From the NCBI RefSeq assembly GCF_002733955.1, contig NZ_NVXQ01000002.1:361409-425408 (forward strand): a DNA stretch of 64,000 bases, read 5' to 3'. The stretch's first letter is position 1; the number at the start of each line of letters is the position of its first letter. The notes under the pieces are model-generated. The model was not told where the DNA came from. It worked only from the letters and a program-made list of their open reading frames with translations, and searched no databases. The DNA comes from Hoeflea sp. (GTDB taxonomy: Bacteria; Pseudomonadota; Alphaproteobacteria; Rhizobiales; Rhizobiaceae). The translations under genes were made by a program, and so were the position numbers. Below are positions 56,684 to 64,000 of the stretch, in pieces.

Positions 56684-58138
56684 GTGCACGGCCAGACTTT
56701 TCGATCCGCGGTGTTCATCGCCTCAATTGCCGGCCTCTACATCGCGCTCGCCATGCTCGCGCCTGCGGCCCTCGACTACTACCACGGCAATCCGGACTGG
56801 CAGGTGTTTGCCGTGTCCTCCTTCGTGGTTGGCGCCATCTGCCTTGCCGCTGCCGCAGCCAATCGCGGCATCAACGCGCCGTTTTCCAGGCGTCTGGGCT
56901 TTCTGGTCGTCAACCTGCTGTGGATCACGCTGTCGGTCACAGGCGCCATTCCGTTCTATCTGGCATCGCTCGGGCTCGACATGGCCGACGCGCTGTTTGA
57001 ATCCGTGTCCGCGGTCACCACCACCGGAGCCACGGTGATTGCCGGACTCGACGCCGCGCCGCCCGGGCTGTTGCTATGGCGCTCGCTGCTGCAATGGATC
57101 GGCGGCATCGGCATCGTGGCGCTGGGACTTCTTGTGCTGCCCTATCTCAAGGTCGGCGGCTTCACCGTGTTCAAGATGGAATCCTCCGACACCTCGGAAA
57201 AGCCGTTCGAGCGCTTCGCGGTCTTCGTGCGCGCCTTTTTCGCCATCTATATTGGTCTCACCGTCACATGCGCCATTCTTTACCGCGTGTTCGGGATGAA
57301 CGATTTCGACGCCCTGAACCATGCCATGACCACCATGGCGACCGGCGGCTTCTCCACCCATGACGCCTCGTTCGGCGCGTTCCAGTCACCTGCCCTTATC
57401 TGGACCGCAACGATCTTCATGACAATCGCCGGCCTGCCTTTCTCGGTGCTGATCCTGTTCGTCGTGCGCGGCCGCTGGGATGCGTTGCGCGATCCGCAGA
57501 TCTATGCCTATGCCGGCATTCTGCTCGTGCTTTCCGTGCTGATCGCGCTCAGCCTGCGCCTGTCTCAGGGGGAAGACTTCGGCATCGCCCTCACCCACGC
57601 CACCTTCAATGTCGTCTCGGTGGTCACCACCACCGGATATGCCAGCACCGACTACACGCTCTGGGGACCGCTGGCCGTTGCGGTCCTGTTCATGGCGACA
57701 TTTCTCGGCGGCTGTTCAGGCTCGACCTCTGGCGGCATCAAGGCCTACCGGCTGGTCATCATCGCCAGTTCAATCCGCACCGGCCTGATGCGGCTGGTCT
57801 ACCCCAACAGCGTCCGCCCGGTTCGCTACGGCGCAATCGCTGTCGAGCCAGACATGCAGCGCACCGTGTTTCTCTTCGTCTGCGCCTATGTCGGAATCTG
57901 GGCTCTGGGATCAATCGCACTGGCAGCCACCGGCCTTGACATCGAGACGGCGATATCGGGCTCCATTACTGCGCTCGCAAATGTCGGCCCCGGTATCGGT
58001 CCGGTCATCGGCCCGGCCGGCAACTTCAGTTCACTCGGTGATCCGGCCAAGATCATGCTTGTATTTCTGATGTTGCTTGGACGGCTCGAAATACTGGTGG
58101 TTCTGGTCTTGCTGCTGCCCGCTTTCTGGCGCGACTGA
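56684..58138 (+). CDS. trkH: TrkH-family potassium uptake protein
   Basis: TrkH is the channel-like subunit of the Trk potassium system. The 484-residue product has repeated membrane-pore-membrane units with selectivity segments TTTGATV, MATGGFST, TTTGYAS and ANVGPGIG. The GTG at 56684 is chosen because AGAGGG precedes it and the length then fits the family. No trkA is adjacent. Confidence 0.92.
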   Translation: MHGQTFRSAVFIASIAGLYIALAMLAPAALDYYHGNPDWQVFAVSSFVVGAICLAAAAANRGINAPFSRRLGFLVVNLLWITLSVTGAIPFYLASLGLDMADALFESVSAVTTTGATVIAGLDAAPPGLLLWRSLLQWIGGIGIVALGLLVLPYLKVGGFTVFKMESSDTSEKPFERFAVFVRAFFAIYIGLTVTCAILYRVFGMNDFDALNHAMTTMATGGFSTHDASFGAFQSPALIWTATIFMTIAGLPFSVLILFVVRGRWDALRDPQIYAYAGILLVLSVLIALSLRLSQGEDFGIALTHATFNVVSVVTTTGYASTDYTLWGPLAVAVLFMATFLGGCSGSTSGGIKAYRLVIIASSIRTGLMRLVYPNSVRPVRYGAIAVEPDMQRTVFLFVCAYVGIWALGSIALAATGLDIETAISGSITALANVGPGIGPVIGPAGNFSSLGDPAKIMLVFLMLLGRLEILVVLVLLLPAFWRD

Positions 58139-58224
58139 TCCTTCCCGCGAATTCGAACATTGCTAAATTATCCAACGATTAACCAAACCCTGCTTATCTC
58201 CTCTGAGCCGGAGGACATGAACGA

Positions 58225-59727
58225 ATGCACGCTTTGCAGGTAACTTTGGACGAGGAAACGGATCTCGAACCCGGTAACGGGACGAGCGCCTTGACCGAAC
58301 AGACATCTCCCGCGGAAGACGAGGCACGCCTCGAACGCGCCATGAACGTGATCGGCTCCCAGGTCGGCGAACTGTCGGTCAACATTGCCGATACCAGCGG
58401 CATGGTCAGCGACGTCTCCGGTACGATGTCGCGGCAGGCCGACGAGTTTCACGCCCTCACCCGCGACATCTCGATGATTGCCCGCTCGAACCAGACCGTG
58501 GCGGAAGCCTCGCGCGGCGCGATCGAATCCGCCAAGGCCACGAAGGCCGGCCTCGACACCACGACCCAGAGCGTCAACGGCATTCTCGGCAACGCCGTCT
58601 CCGACATAAAATCCATGGCCACCAGTGCAACCGAGATCACCGGCGTCCTCAATTCGGTCTCCGGCCAGATCAAGGAGATCCACTCCTTCTCCGAATCCAT
58701 TCAGGGCATTGCCACCCAGACCCAGCTGCTGGCCGTCAATGCCGGCATCATGGCGGCCCATGCCGGGGAAGCCGGCCGCGGATTTGCCGTTGTCGCCGAC
58801 GCCGTTAAGCAGCTCGCCGACAAGACCGGCACCGTCTCGCGCGACATCGTCTCCAGGCTCGAAGCCCTGCGCGCCATCGTCGACAAGCTGCAAAAGCAGA
58901 ACGCCGACAACGAGATGGTGGCGACCGCCGCGCACCAGCGCTCGACCGAGATCGACGGCGAGCTGCAGAAATTCACCGGCTTCAGCCAGACCGTGGCCGG
59001 CATGATCAGCGAGATCGAGCGGATCAGCGATCCCGTCGAGGAGACCACACGAGCCTGCTCGACGGTTCTCGCCAAGGTCTCCGATCTCGACAAGCAGGTT
59101 CACTCGAGCGCCGACATGCTGATTGCCGCCAGCGCAAAGATCGACCGGCTGGTGTCCTTCTCCGAAAACGTGATCGGTGAAGTGGCCCAGAGCGGCGTCG
59201 AGACCGAGGACACCCCGCTCATCCGCCATTGCATCGCCAGGGCAAAGGATGTCAGCGCGATTTTCGAGCAGGCGGTCAGTTCGGGAGCGCTGTCGCTCGG
59301 CGACCTGTTTGACGAAGACTACCAGCCCATCGCCGGGACCGATCCCCAGCAACACATGACACGCTTCACCCGCCACACCGACCGTCTGCTGCCGCCTATC
59401 CAGGAAGCCATGCTCGACGTCGATCCGCGGGTGACCTTCTGCGCCGCGATTGACCGCAACGGCTATCTGCCGACCCACAATCACATCTACTCGCAGCCAC
59501 AGAGTTCCGATCCGGTCTGGAATGCCGGCAATTGCCGCAACCGCCGGATCTTCAACGACCGCACCGGGCTCGCCGCCGGGCGCAACACCAAGCCGTTCCT
59601 GCTTCAGACCTACCGGCGCGACATGGGCGGCGGCAGTTTCACCCTGATGAAGGACCTCTCGGCCCCGATCATCGTCAACGGCCGCCACTGGGGCGGCCTG
59701 CGCATCGGCTTCAGGATCACCGCATGA
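58225..59727 (+). CDS. Soluble methyl-accepting chemotaxis protein with C-terminal sensory region
   Basis: The 500-residue product has no membrane segment. The MCP signalling hairpin is recognisable by the tip-like sequence QTQLLAVNAGIMAAHAGEAG (about residues 172-191) and VVADAVKQLADKT. A separate domain follows (about 330-500) with THNHIYSQPQ and a final GGLRIGFRI strand, resembling a Cache/PAS-type sensor. The ligand is unknown. It is the last chromosomal gene before the phage-like segment. Confidence 0.88.
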   Translation: MHALQVTLDEETDLEPGNGTSALTEQTSPAEDEARLERAMNVIGSQVGELSVNIADTSGMVSDVSGTMSRQADEFHALTRDISMIARSNQTVAEASRGAIESAKATKAGLDTTTQSVNGILGNAVSDIKSMATSATEITGVLNSVSGQIKEIHSFSESIQGIATQTQLLAVNAGIMAAHAGEAGRGFAVVADAVKQLADKTGTVSRDIVSRLEALRAIVDKLQKQNADNEMVATAAHQRSTEIDGELQKFTGFSQTVAGMISEIERISDPVEETTRACSTVLAKVSDLDKQVHSSADMLIAASAKIDRLVSFSENVIGEVAQSGVETEDTPLIRHCIARAKDVSAIFEQAVSSGALSLGDLFDEDYQPIAGTDPQQHMTRFTRHTDRLLPPIQEAMLDVDPRVTFCAAIDRNGYLPTHNHIYSQPQSSDPVWNAGNCRNRRIFNDRTGLAAGRNTKPFLLQTYRRDMGGGSFTLMKDLSAPIIVNGRHWGGLRIGFRITA

Positions 59728-59890
59728 GGTCGGCGCCGCGCCATCCGGCGCGCTAATGGCAGTTTGAAATTTATGGTGCGGACGACGTACACCGGGTTGC
59801 AAATACACAACCACCAAAACCAACCCAAACAAACCATAAATCCCTTTTGATACAAGGGGTTGCCCTTACCAAACTAACCAAAAGAGGCTT
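59728..59890. other. Junction between chromosome and phage-like DNA
   Basis: After the chemotaxis gene stop a short GC hairpin (CGCGCC-ATCC-GGCGCG, 59737-59752) is followed by an abrupt change to AT-richer, A/C-rich sequence from about 59755. A 12-bp stretch (TGGTGCGGACGA, 59774-59785) equals the reverse complement of a typical tRNA-Leu 3' end. A small hairpin (CCCTT/AAGGG) lies near 59835. No gene is supported. Confidence 0.5.
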
Positions 59891-60304
59891 GTGTTAACCC
59901 CCGCCTTTTGTGTACTGGTCGTGGACCGATACACAAAGGAGCGAACTGATGGCCAAGCTATTGACGAGCGTATCAGCTACGCCAAGGACGTTGCCGCAGC
60001 CGTTGGCAGTATTGGTGGCTTGTCCTTCTCCGTGGGCTTCTACCTGCAAAGCGCCGACATAGACGAGGACGCAAACGGGCGGGAATACCTGATCATTACC
60101 GAGGGCGAGCTTGAAGAAATCAGCGCCGTTGTGTTCCCCGGCAACAGCGATGCCACCATGGAGCGCCAAGAGAAGGGCGACCCGTTCGACCAAGCCATGG
60201 CAACACTGGCCAAGCTGCAACTGCACCTGAAGAGCGACAACCCACCACCAGCAACCGCCGGGCTGTCTGAGCAGCTGGCTGAAATGAAAAGGATATTCAG
60301 CTGA
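59891..60304 (+). pseudogene. C-terminal part of HK97-type prohead protease
   Basis: Prohead proteases cut the scaffold region of capsid proteins in tailed phages. About 115 residues resemble the C-terminal half: GGLSFSVGFY, with the catalytic-type serine region, then LEEISAVVFPGNSDATM. The N-terminal half with the catalytic histidine is missing; the frame begins in non-phage-like sequence. The gene is therefore truncated at the left junction. Its stop overlaps the next start (TGATG). Confidence 0.6.
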
Positions 60305-60817
60305 TGCCCCGCAAGCCCCTGTCTACCGAAGAACTGCACAAGCACCTGAAGCGCCAGACACCCGACAAGTGGGTTACCCTGAACGGTGCCATGAAGATCG
60401 CCCCTGACAACCTGACCAGACTCAAGGTCGAGGCGTTTGTCAACAACCCCCGCGAATTCCCGCTGACGCCAGCGCAGCACGAGTTCCTGCATGAATGGCT
60501 GATGGGCTATTTCGCCATTAGCAACAAGACCGGTGAAATGGTGCGCGTTGCAGTGCAGCCCGGCCATCCCGCTCGCCGTCAAAACAGGCCGGTTCCCCAA
60601 AGACCCGAAGCTGCTGGCCTTCTACGAGCGCCAGCTGGGCGAACGGCGCACCGGCACCATCCACATTCCGGCCACCCGCGAAGGCAAAGACCTGCCCGGC
60701 GCGGAGCAAGCCAAGATCGAGGCAGCCCGCAAGGCCGACGCGGAACGGGCGAAGAACGAAAAGAAGCCAAGCGTCATCCAGTCGCTTATGACCTTCGGGC
60801 GTCAGGCCAATGGTTGA
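60304..60817 (+). pseudogene. Phage-like gene split by a +1 frameshift
   Basis: The first part (60304 to about 60560) reads MPRKPLSTEELHKHLKRQ onward and the second (about 60560-60817) reads on in the +1 frame with a charged helix (AEQAKIEAARKADAERAKNE). The first frame stays open to 61011, but its tail is Arg/Pro-rich and looks non-coding. The second frame is open from 60503. A mutation, a sequencing error or a programmed shift are all possible; no classical slippery heptamer is seen. No function is recognised. Confidence 0.5.
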
Positions 60818-60899
60818 AACAAACAACCAGCCGCCTTGCGAACCGAAACCAGCGGAGCCGCTGCCCAGCAAGCCGCCACGCCAGAACGGAGCGGACTGA
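60810..60899 (+). CDS. Very small phage gene, 29 residues
   Basis: The ATG overlaps the preceding stop (ATGGTTGA) and the stop overlaps the next ATG (TGATGA). The product is Pro-rich (QPPCEPKPAEPLPSKPPRQ). Overlaps at both ends support a real translated gene. Function unknown. Confidence 0.4.
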   Translation: MVETNNQPPCEPKPAEPLPSKPPRQNGAD

Positions 60900-61030
60900 T
60901 GAAACCAACAGTCACCAGCAACCCACCGCGCGGACCCCGGCCACCCGACGCGAAAACCTCGCCACCCCCGCACTGGCAAAAAGGGACTCAAAGTGTACCG
61001 GGCAACCGTGAAGTAAAACAGCAGCCCTGA
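60899..61030 (+). CDS. Very small phage gene, 43 residues
   Basis: The start lies in the TGATGA overlap with the preceding gene. The product is Pro-rich and basic (SNPPRGPRPPDAKTSPPPHW). No family was recognised. Confidence 0.4.
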   Translation: MKPTVTSNPPRGPRPPDAKTSPPPHWQKGTQSVPGNREVKQQP

Positions 61031-61045
61031 ATTCGTTCAGGAAAA

Positions 61046-61064
61046 CACCACCAGATGGTGTTCA
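61046..61064. other. Small hairpin before HTH gene
   Basis: A perfect 7-bp inverted repeat AACACCA-CCAGA-TGGTGTT lies 44 bp before the next gene. It could be an operator for the winged-helix protein or an RNA structure. Confidence 0.4.
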
Positions 61065-61107
61065 ACACAAGAACCAAAGGAGTCAGACGAAACGAAAGGT
61101 TACGGCA

Positions 61108-61443
61108 ATGGAACAATGGAAAGACAGAGCATTGAGAGATGCAGTTCACGTAGACAGTCGGACGCAACTGCCCAAGGATAAAAAACCTGCTTGGTTTCAC
61201 TGGGACGGCGGTGGTGCCACTGTAAAAGGAACAGAGCGACAACTCCTTCAACTGCTGATGCGGAAGCCGTTGTTCTGCGCAAGCCGTATGGCCATCAGTG
61301 CCTATGTGGACCGTTTGCGAAACGACCACGGGGCACCGATCACTACCTACTTTTACACCAACCCCGAGACCGGTGGCAGGTACGGCGTGTACGCCCTCAC
61401 GAAGCCGATACGCCTCACCGAACGCGCTAAGGAATACGCATAA
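61108..61443 (+). CDS. Phage winged-helix DNA-binding protein (HTH_39-like)
   Basis: The 111-residue product has a winged-helix look in its second half: helix TERQLLQLLMRK, recognition-type helix SAYVDRLRNDHG, then a wing with PITTYFY and GGRYGVYALT. Such proteins are common in phage packaging and early regions. The stop overlaps the next start (TAATG). Confidence 0.55.
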   Translation: MEQWKDRALRDAVHVDSRTQLPKDKKPAWFHWDGGGATVKGTERQLLQLLMRKPLFCASRMAISAYVDRLRNDHGAPITTYFYTNPETGGRYGVYALTKPIRLTERAKEYA

Positions 61444-61766
61444 TGGTCACTTTCGTAGAGCAAGCCACGCTGAAAGTGGTTGACCAGAGCAGCAATCCGA
61501 TCCGGCAAATTGGCCGGGCAACTAGCGACCTGTTGCGGGCCAGCAAGGGGCTGAACGGCACCACACTTAACATCAACGGGCTGGACCGTGCCAAGCGCCA
61601 AGCTGACGACTTGCGGGACTCCGTTAACCGGGTACCCACCCGGCGCAACATCGCCGCGTCGGCCACTGGTGCCTGTGCAGTAATAGTACACCATATCTTC
61701 ACGGATTTGCGACGGTTGCGCGCCATTTACGCTTTTGAGTACACAACTAGCAGGATAACAACATGA
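61443..61766 (+). pseudogene. Fragment resembling the N-terminus of a tail tape-measure protein
   Basis: The first 70 or so residues (EQATLKVVDQSSNPIRQIG, then TTLNINGLDRAKRQADDLRD) resemble the start of tape-measure proteins. A full protein would be many hundreds of residues, but this frame ends after 107, and the last 30 residues look unrelated. A large internal deletion would explain it. The start overlaps the HTH stop and the stop overlaps the terS ATG. Confidence 0.4.
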
Positions 61767-62419
61767 CTAAGGCACCACCACCCGCTCCACCGGAAGCACT
61801 GGCCAAGGTCGCGGAAATGAAACTGACCGCGTTCGGCAAAAATCCACGTCGCGAAGCTATGCGGAATTCAGCGAAGTTCCGGACTGGTGAAGAGTTGCTG
61901 GACAAGGTTGTGGAATACCTCGACTGGTGCTGTGAGAACCCCATCATCTTGCAGGAACAAAACGGATACAAAGACAAGGTCATTCGCTATGACATCGAAA
62001 AGCACCGTATTCCCAGTCAGTCCGGCTTCTGCGAGTTTTGCGGTATATCTGTTCACACCTTCCAAACGTGGATACGCGGCACACGCAACGAGGACTTGCA
62101 AGAAGCCGCAAACCGTGCCGCCGACATGTTCCGCAACCGACAGATCGAGCTCGGTGCAGCTGGTGCCGTGGTGCCAGTGTTTGCGGTCCGCATGGCAGGG
62201 CTGGTGGAGAAGCAGGAGCTGCAGCACACACTGGAAACGGCGAACCGTGCCAACCAAGTAGACCCGGACGACATTCCGAACCTTGTCCATCCTGACGCGC
62301 CTATTGAGGACCAGCTGGCAGAGAACCCGTTGCTGTTCAGCAAACGCCAGCTGGACGCCGGTGTTCCGTACCCGCGCAAGACTATCGAGTTGCAAGTCAC
62401 GCGTGAGGCCGCCGAATAA
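61763..62419 (+). CDS. terS: Terminase small subunit (DNA-packaging gp3-like)
   Basis: The small terminase recognises phage DNA for packaging. The 218-residue product has FRTGEELLDKVVEYLDWCCE (about residues 38-57) and SGFCEFCGISVHTFQTWIRG (about 86-105), the pattern of gp3-type packaging proteins with a helix-turn-helix. Its stop overlaps the terL start (TAATG), giving the standard terS-terL pair. Confidence 0.75.
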   Translation: MTKAPPPAPPEALAKVAEMKLTAFGKNPRREAMRNSAKFRTGEELLDKVVEYLDWCCENPIILQEQNGYKDKVIRYDIEKHRIPSQSGFCEFCGISVHTFQTWIRGTRNEDLQEAANRAADMFRNRQIELGAAGAVVPVFAVRMAGLVEKQELQHTLETANRANQVDPDDIPNLVHPDAPIEDQLAENPLLFSKRQLDAGVPYPRKTIELQVTREAAE

Positions 62420-63882
62420 TGCAGTCCTACTTTGCGCCATGGCGTCCTGACATACGCGTTAGCGCGGAAGCCATACTGACCCACATTGAGATGTGCAGGG
62501 AGCTAGGTTTACACCCCACCAGTACGCCCACACAGGCGCGTTCCGCCTTGGCACTGCTTCCCCTACCCCGGCAACACCAAACGCTTGTGCAGGCGCAACA
62601 AGGGGCGAAACAGTGGCCCGCAATGTGCGCATACCGGCCCAAGGGTTTGCACGACGACATGCCGGCACTGGAGGCCATGCAGTCGGGGCTGTTCGAATAC
62701 CTGTTTCTGCTCGGCGGTCGTGCCGGAGGCAAGTCGCACGAGGTGGCAGAGGCCATTGTTGAATTGTGCGCCACGACGCCGAAGCGGGTAGTTTGCGGAC
62801 GTGAGTTCCAAGTGTCCATCCGGGACTCGTCCCGCTCACTACTGGTCAACAAGATCAAGGCGCACTGGTCGGCTCCCGAATGGGAGTGCTTGGAGACGGA
62901 GCTACGCCATAAGAATGGGACGCTGATCACCTTCATCGGTATGGCGCGGAACCCGGAGAGCGCGAAGTCGCTGGAAGGCTGTGACATTTTCTGGGGAGAG
63001 GAAGCGCAGTCCTTCTCCGCTGCCAGCATGGAAATCCTGATACCCACGATCCGCGAAAGCGGGTCCATGCTGCTGTTCACGTTGAACCCGCGTTACGAGG
63101 ACGACCCGGTGTATCAGCTTGCCATGGTTGACCGGCCCGACTACGCCTTTGTCAAGGTGGTGGAGTTCGAGGATAACCCGTACCTGTTCTGCAGCCGCCT
63201 AGTGAACGACTTACGCAAGGCGTTCCGGTCCAGCAACCGTTATAAACACGTTTGGCGTGGCGACCTGGACCGCAACAGCGCGCTTCTGATCCTGCACCAC
63301 ACCATCCGCCGTCCGCCAATCTTGCCGGGGTACGAGCACACTGGCCGACGCCTCTACGGCATCGATTTCGGCGGTACGGACCCCACCGCGTTCGTTCGCC
63401 TATGGCACTTTCCGCCGCAGGCGTTGGGCAGGCACCGGGACGACAAGGGCGTGCTGTACTTCGACCGCGAGTTTGTACAGCCATGCCGCAGCAACCGCGA
63501 AATCGTGGCCGGGGTCAAGGAGGTTTGCCCGGAACTGGCGGAAGGGCGCTGGCACGTGAAGGCCGATAGCGCCGACCCCAAAGCCATCGGCGAATTGAAT
63601 GAGGCCAGCGTCCCCACCATCGGCGCGGTCAAGGGTGATGGCAGCGTATTAGCAGGGCTGCGTACATTGGCCGACCACGACATCTGGATCAGCGAGGACT
63701 GTCCGGCAACTGGCCAGTGCGCGGCGAACTACCGATGGAAGGCCGACCGCATGGGTAAGCCGACCAACGTACCTGAACACCAATATTCCCACCCATTTGA
63801 CGCAAGTCGCTACGCCATTGAGGACGAGGACTTCTCCGGTAGTGACGGCGTTAGCTACATCATTCTCGGAGAAGCAAGCTGA
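62419..63882 (+). CDS. terL: Terminase large subunit
   Basis: The large terminase is the ATP-driven packaging motor and nuclease. The 487-residue product has a Walker A motif LLGGRAGGKSHE (about residues 97-108), Walker B CDIFWGEEA (about 187-195), and nuclease-domain acids in YGIDFGGTDPTAF and VKADSADPKAIG. It appears complete and resembles PBSX/Terminase_3-type enzymes. It is followed after about 20 bp by an IS element instead of a portal gene. Confidence 0.92.
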   Translation: MQSYFAPWRPDIRVSAEAILTHIEMCRELGLHPTSTPTQARSALALLPLPRQHQTLVQAQQGAKQWPAMCAYRPKGLHDDMPALEAMQSGLFEYLFLLGGRAGGKSHEVAEAIVELCATTPKRVVCGREFQVSIRDSSRSLLVNKIKAHWSAPEWECLETELRHKNGTLITFIGMARNPESAKSLEGCDIFWGEEAQSFSAASMEILIPTIRESGSMLLFTLNPRYEDDPVYQLAMVDRPDYAFVKVVEFEDNPYLFCSRLVNDLRKAFRSSNRYKHVWRGDLDRNSALLILHHTIRRPPILPGYEHTGRRLYGIDFGGTDPTAFVRLWHFPPQALGRHRDDKGVLYFDREFVQPCRSNREIVAGVKEVCPELAEGRWHVKADSADPKAIGELNEASVPTIGAVKGDGSVLAGLRTLADHDIWISEDCPATGQCAANYRWKADRMGKPTNVPEHQYSHPFDASRYAIEDEDFSGSDGVSYIILGEAS

Positions 63883-63903
63883 TGTTCATGAAGATAATGA
63901 ATG

Positions 63904-64000
63904 TGACCTGAGACCCTAAAGTTCCTCCAATTTTTGGTAGAGTCCGTCAAAATCAGGAGACGGACGGAATGAAGCGTTCACGATTCACGGAAGAACAGAT
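63904..64000 (+). mobile_element. Left end of an IS3-family insertion sequence (partial)
   Basis: The likely terminal repeat starts at TGACCTGAGACCC (63904). It leads to a transposase start at 63969. A 7-bp inverted repeat (GTCCGTC 63942-63948 with GACGGAC 63959-63965) partly hides the ribosome site AGGAGA, a control common in IS elements. The rest lies beyond the window, so the exact end and target duplication cannot be fixed. Confidence 0.75.
63969..64000 (+). CDS. IS3-family transposase OrfA (first 11 codons)
   Basis: The visible residues MKRSRFTEEQI are the usual start of OrfA in the IS407-like group of IS3 elements, a helix-turn-helix protein that normally forms the transposase by frameshift fusion with OrfB. 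The rest is outside the window. Confidence 0.82.
   Translation, partial: MKRSRFTEEQ

Noticed and set aside
58168..59832. 554-codon minus-strand open frame
   Set aside because: It lies opposite the chemotaxis receptor gene, whose signalling hairpin is unmistakable. The antisense product is Gly/Asp/Val-rich and low in information.
59774..59850. A complete tRNA-Leu at the phage junction
   Set aside because: Only the last 12 bases fit. The T-loop consensus and the other arms are absent, so no tRNA gene is called.
60575..61011. Continuation of the 60304 frame to 61011
   Set aside because: The tail is Arg/Pro/His-rich without helix pattern, while the +1 frame gives a clear charged helix and a start-stop overlap with the next gene.

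Overview
The window reads as chromosome of an alphaproteobacterium of the Hyphomicrobiales (Rhizobiales), Rhizobiaceae-like. The evidence is high GC, a clear ExoR homologue, a PopZ/DUF2497 protein beside tolC, alphaproteobacterial gene order (erpA/dgt/argS/SPOR/nagZ/scpAB/tatABC/serS/surE/pcm/M23/yajC/secD), and recognisable EcfG-type and ECF11-type stress promoters. Genus and species cannot be settled from sequence reading alone.

Region 1 (1-32 kb) is conserved housekeeping DNA, mostly on the minus strand. It covers protein export (secD, yajC, tatABC), envelope and division factors (M23/LysM protein, SPOR protein, NagZ, PopZ-like protein, TolC), chromosome segregation (scpAB), tRNA synthetases (serS, argS, valS), repair and nucleotide genes (xth, dgt, surE, two PIMT-like methyltransferases), ilvD overlapping exoR, and a FadL-type porin. 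One orphan ABC ATPase gene sits between scpB and tatA.

Region 2 (32-41 kb) follows tRNA-Cys and tRNA-Asn and is a photo-oxidative stress locus. It has a plus-strand run of photolyase, FAD amine-oxidase-like protein, DUF1365, Cfa-type methyltransferase and an MFS transporter, facing a ChrR-like cupin gene and an SDR. The photolyase run and the ChrR-like gene each have a promoter of the form TGATCC-N18-TAAG, the pattern used by RpoE/ChrR (ECF11) sigma factors. The ChrR-like protein has lost the CxxC pair of a normal zinc anti-sigma domain, and no sigma gene is in view.

Region 3 (41-59.7 kb) holds cysK, an AlaX-like editing protein, sseA, a GNAT protein, alanine dehydrogenase with a divergent Lrp-type regulator and operator repeats, a siderophore-interacting protein with a palindrome inside its promoter spacer, a PRC-barrel gene with an EcfG promoter, a Tat-exported CpdB-like nucleotidase, three tandem single-domain PilZ proteins, ilvA, trkH and a soluble chemotaxis receptor. 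The first and third PilZ genes share a 21-bp upstream element at the same distance from their starts. The third PilZ has lost one arginine of the c-di-GMP motif.

Region 4 (59.75-63.9 kb) is an abrupt switch to phage DNA. It contains the C-terminal part of a prohead protease, a frameshifted gene, very small genes, a winged-helix protein, a fragment resembling the start of a tape-measure protein, and intact small and large terminase genes. The order protease, tape measure, TerS, TerL is not the usual one and suggests a rearranged or circularly permuted remnant. An IS3-family element begins about 20 bp after terL and runs off the right edge. No CRISPR array, rRNA gene or integrase is seen.
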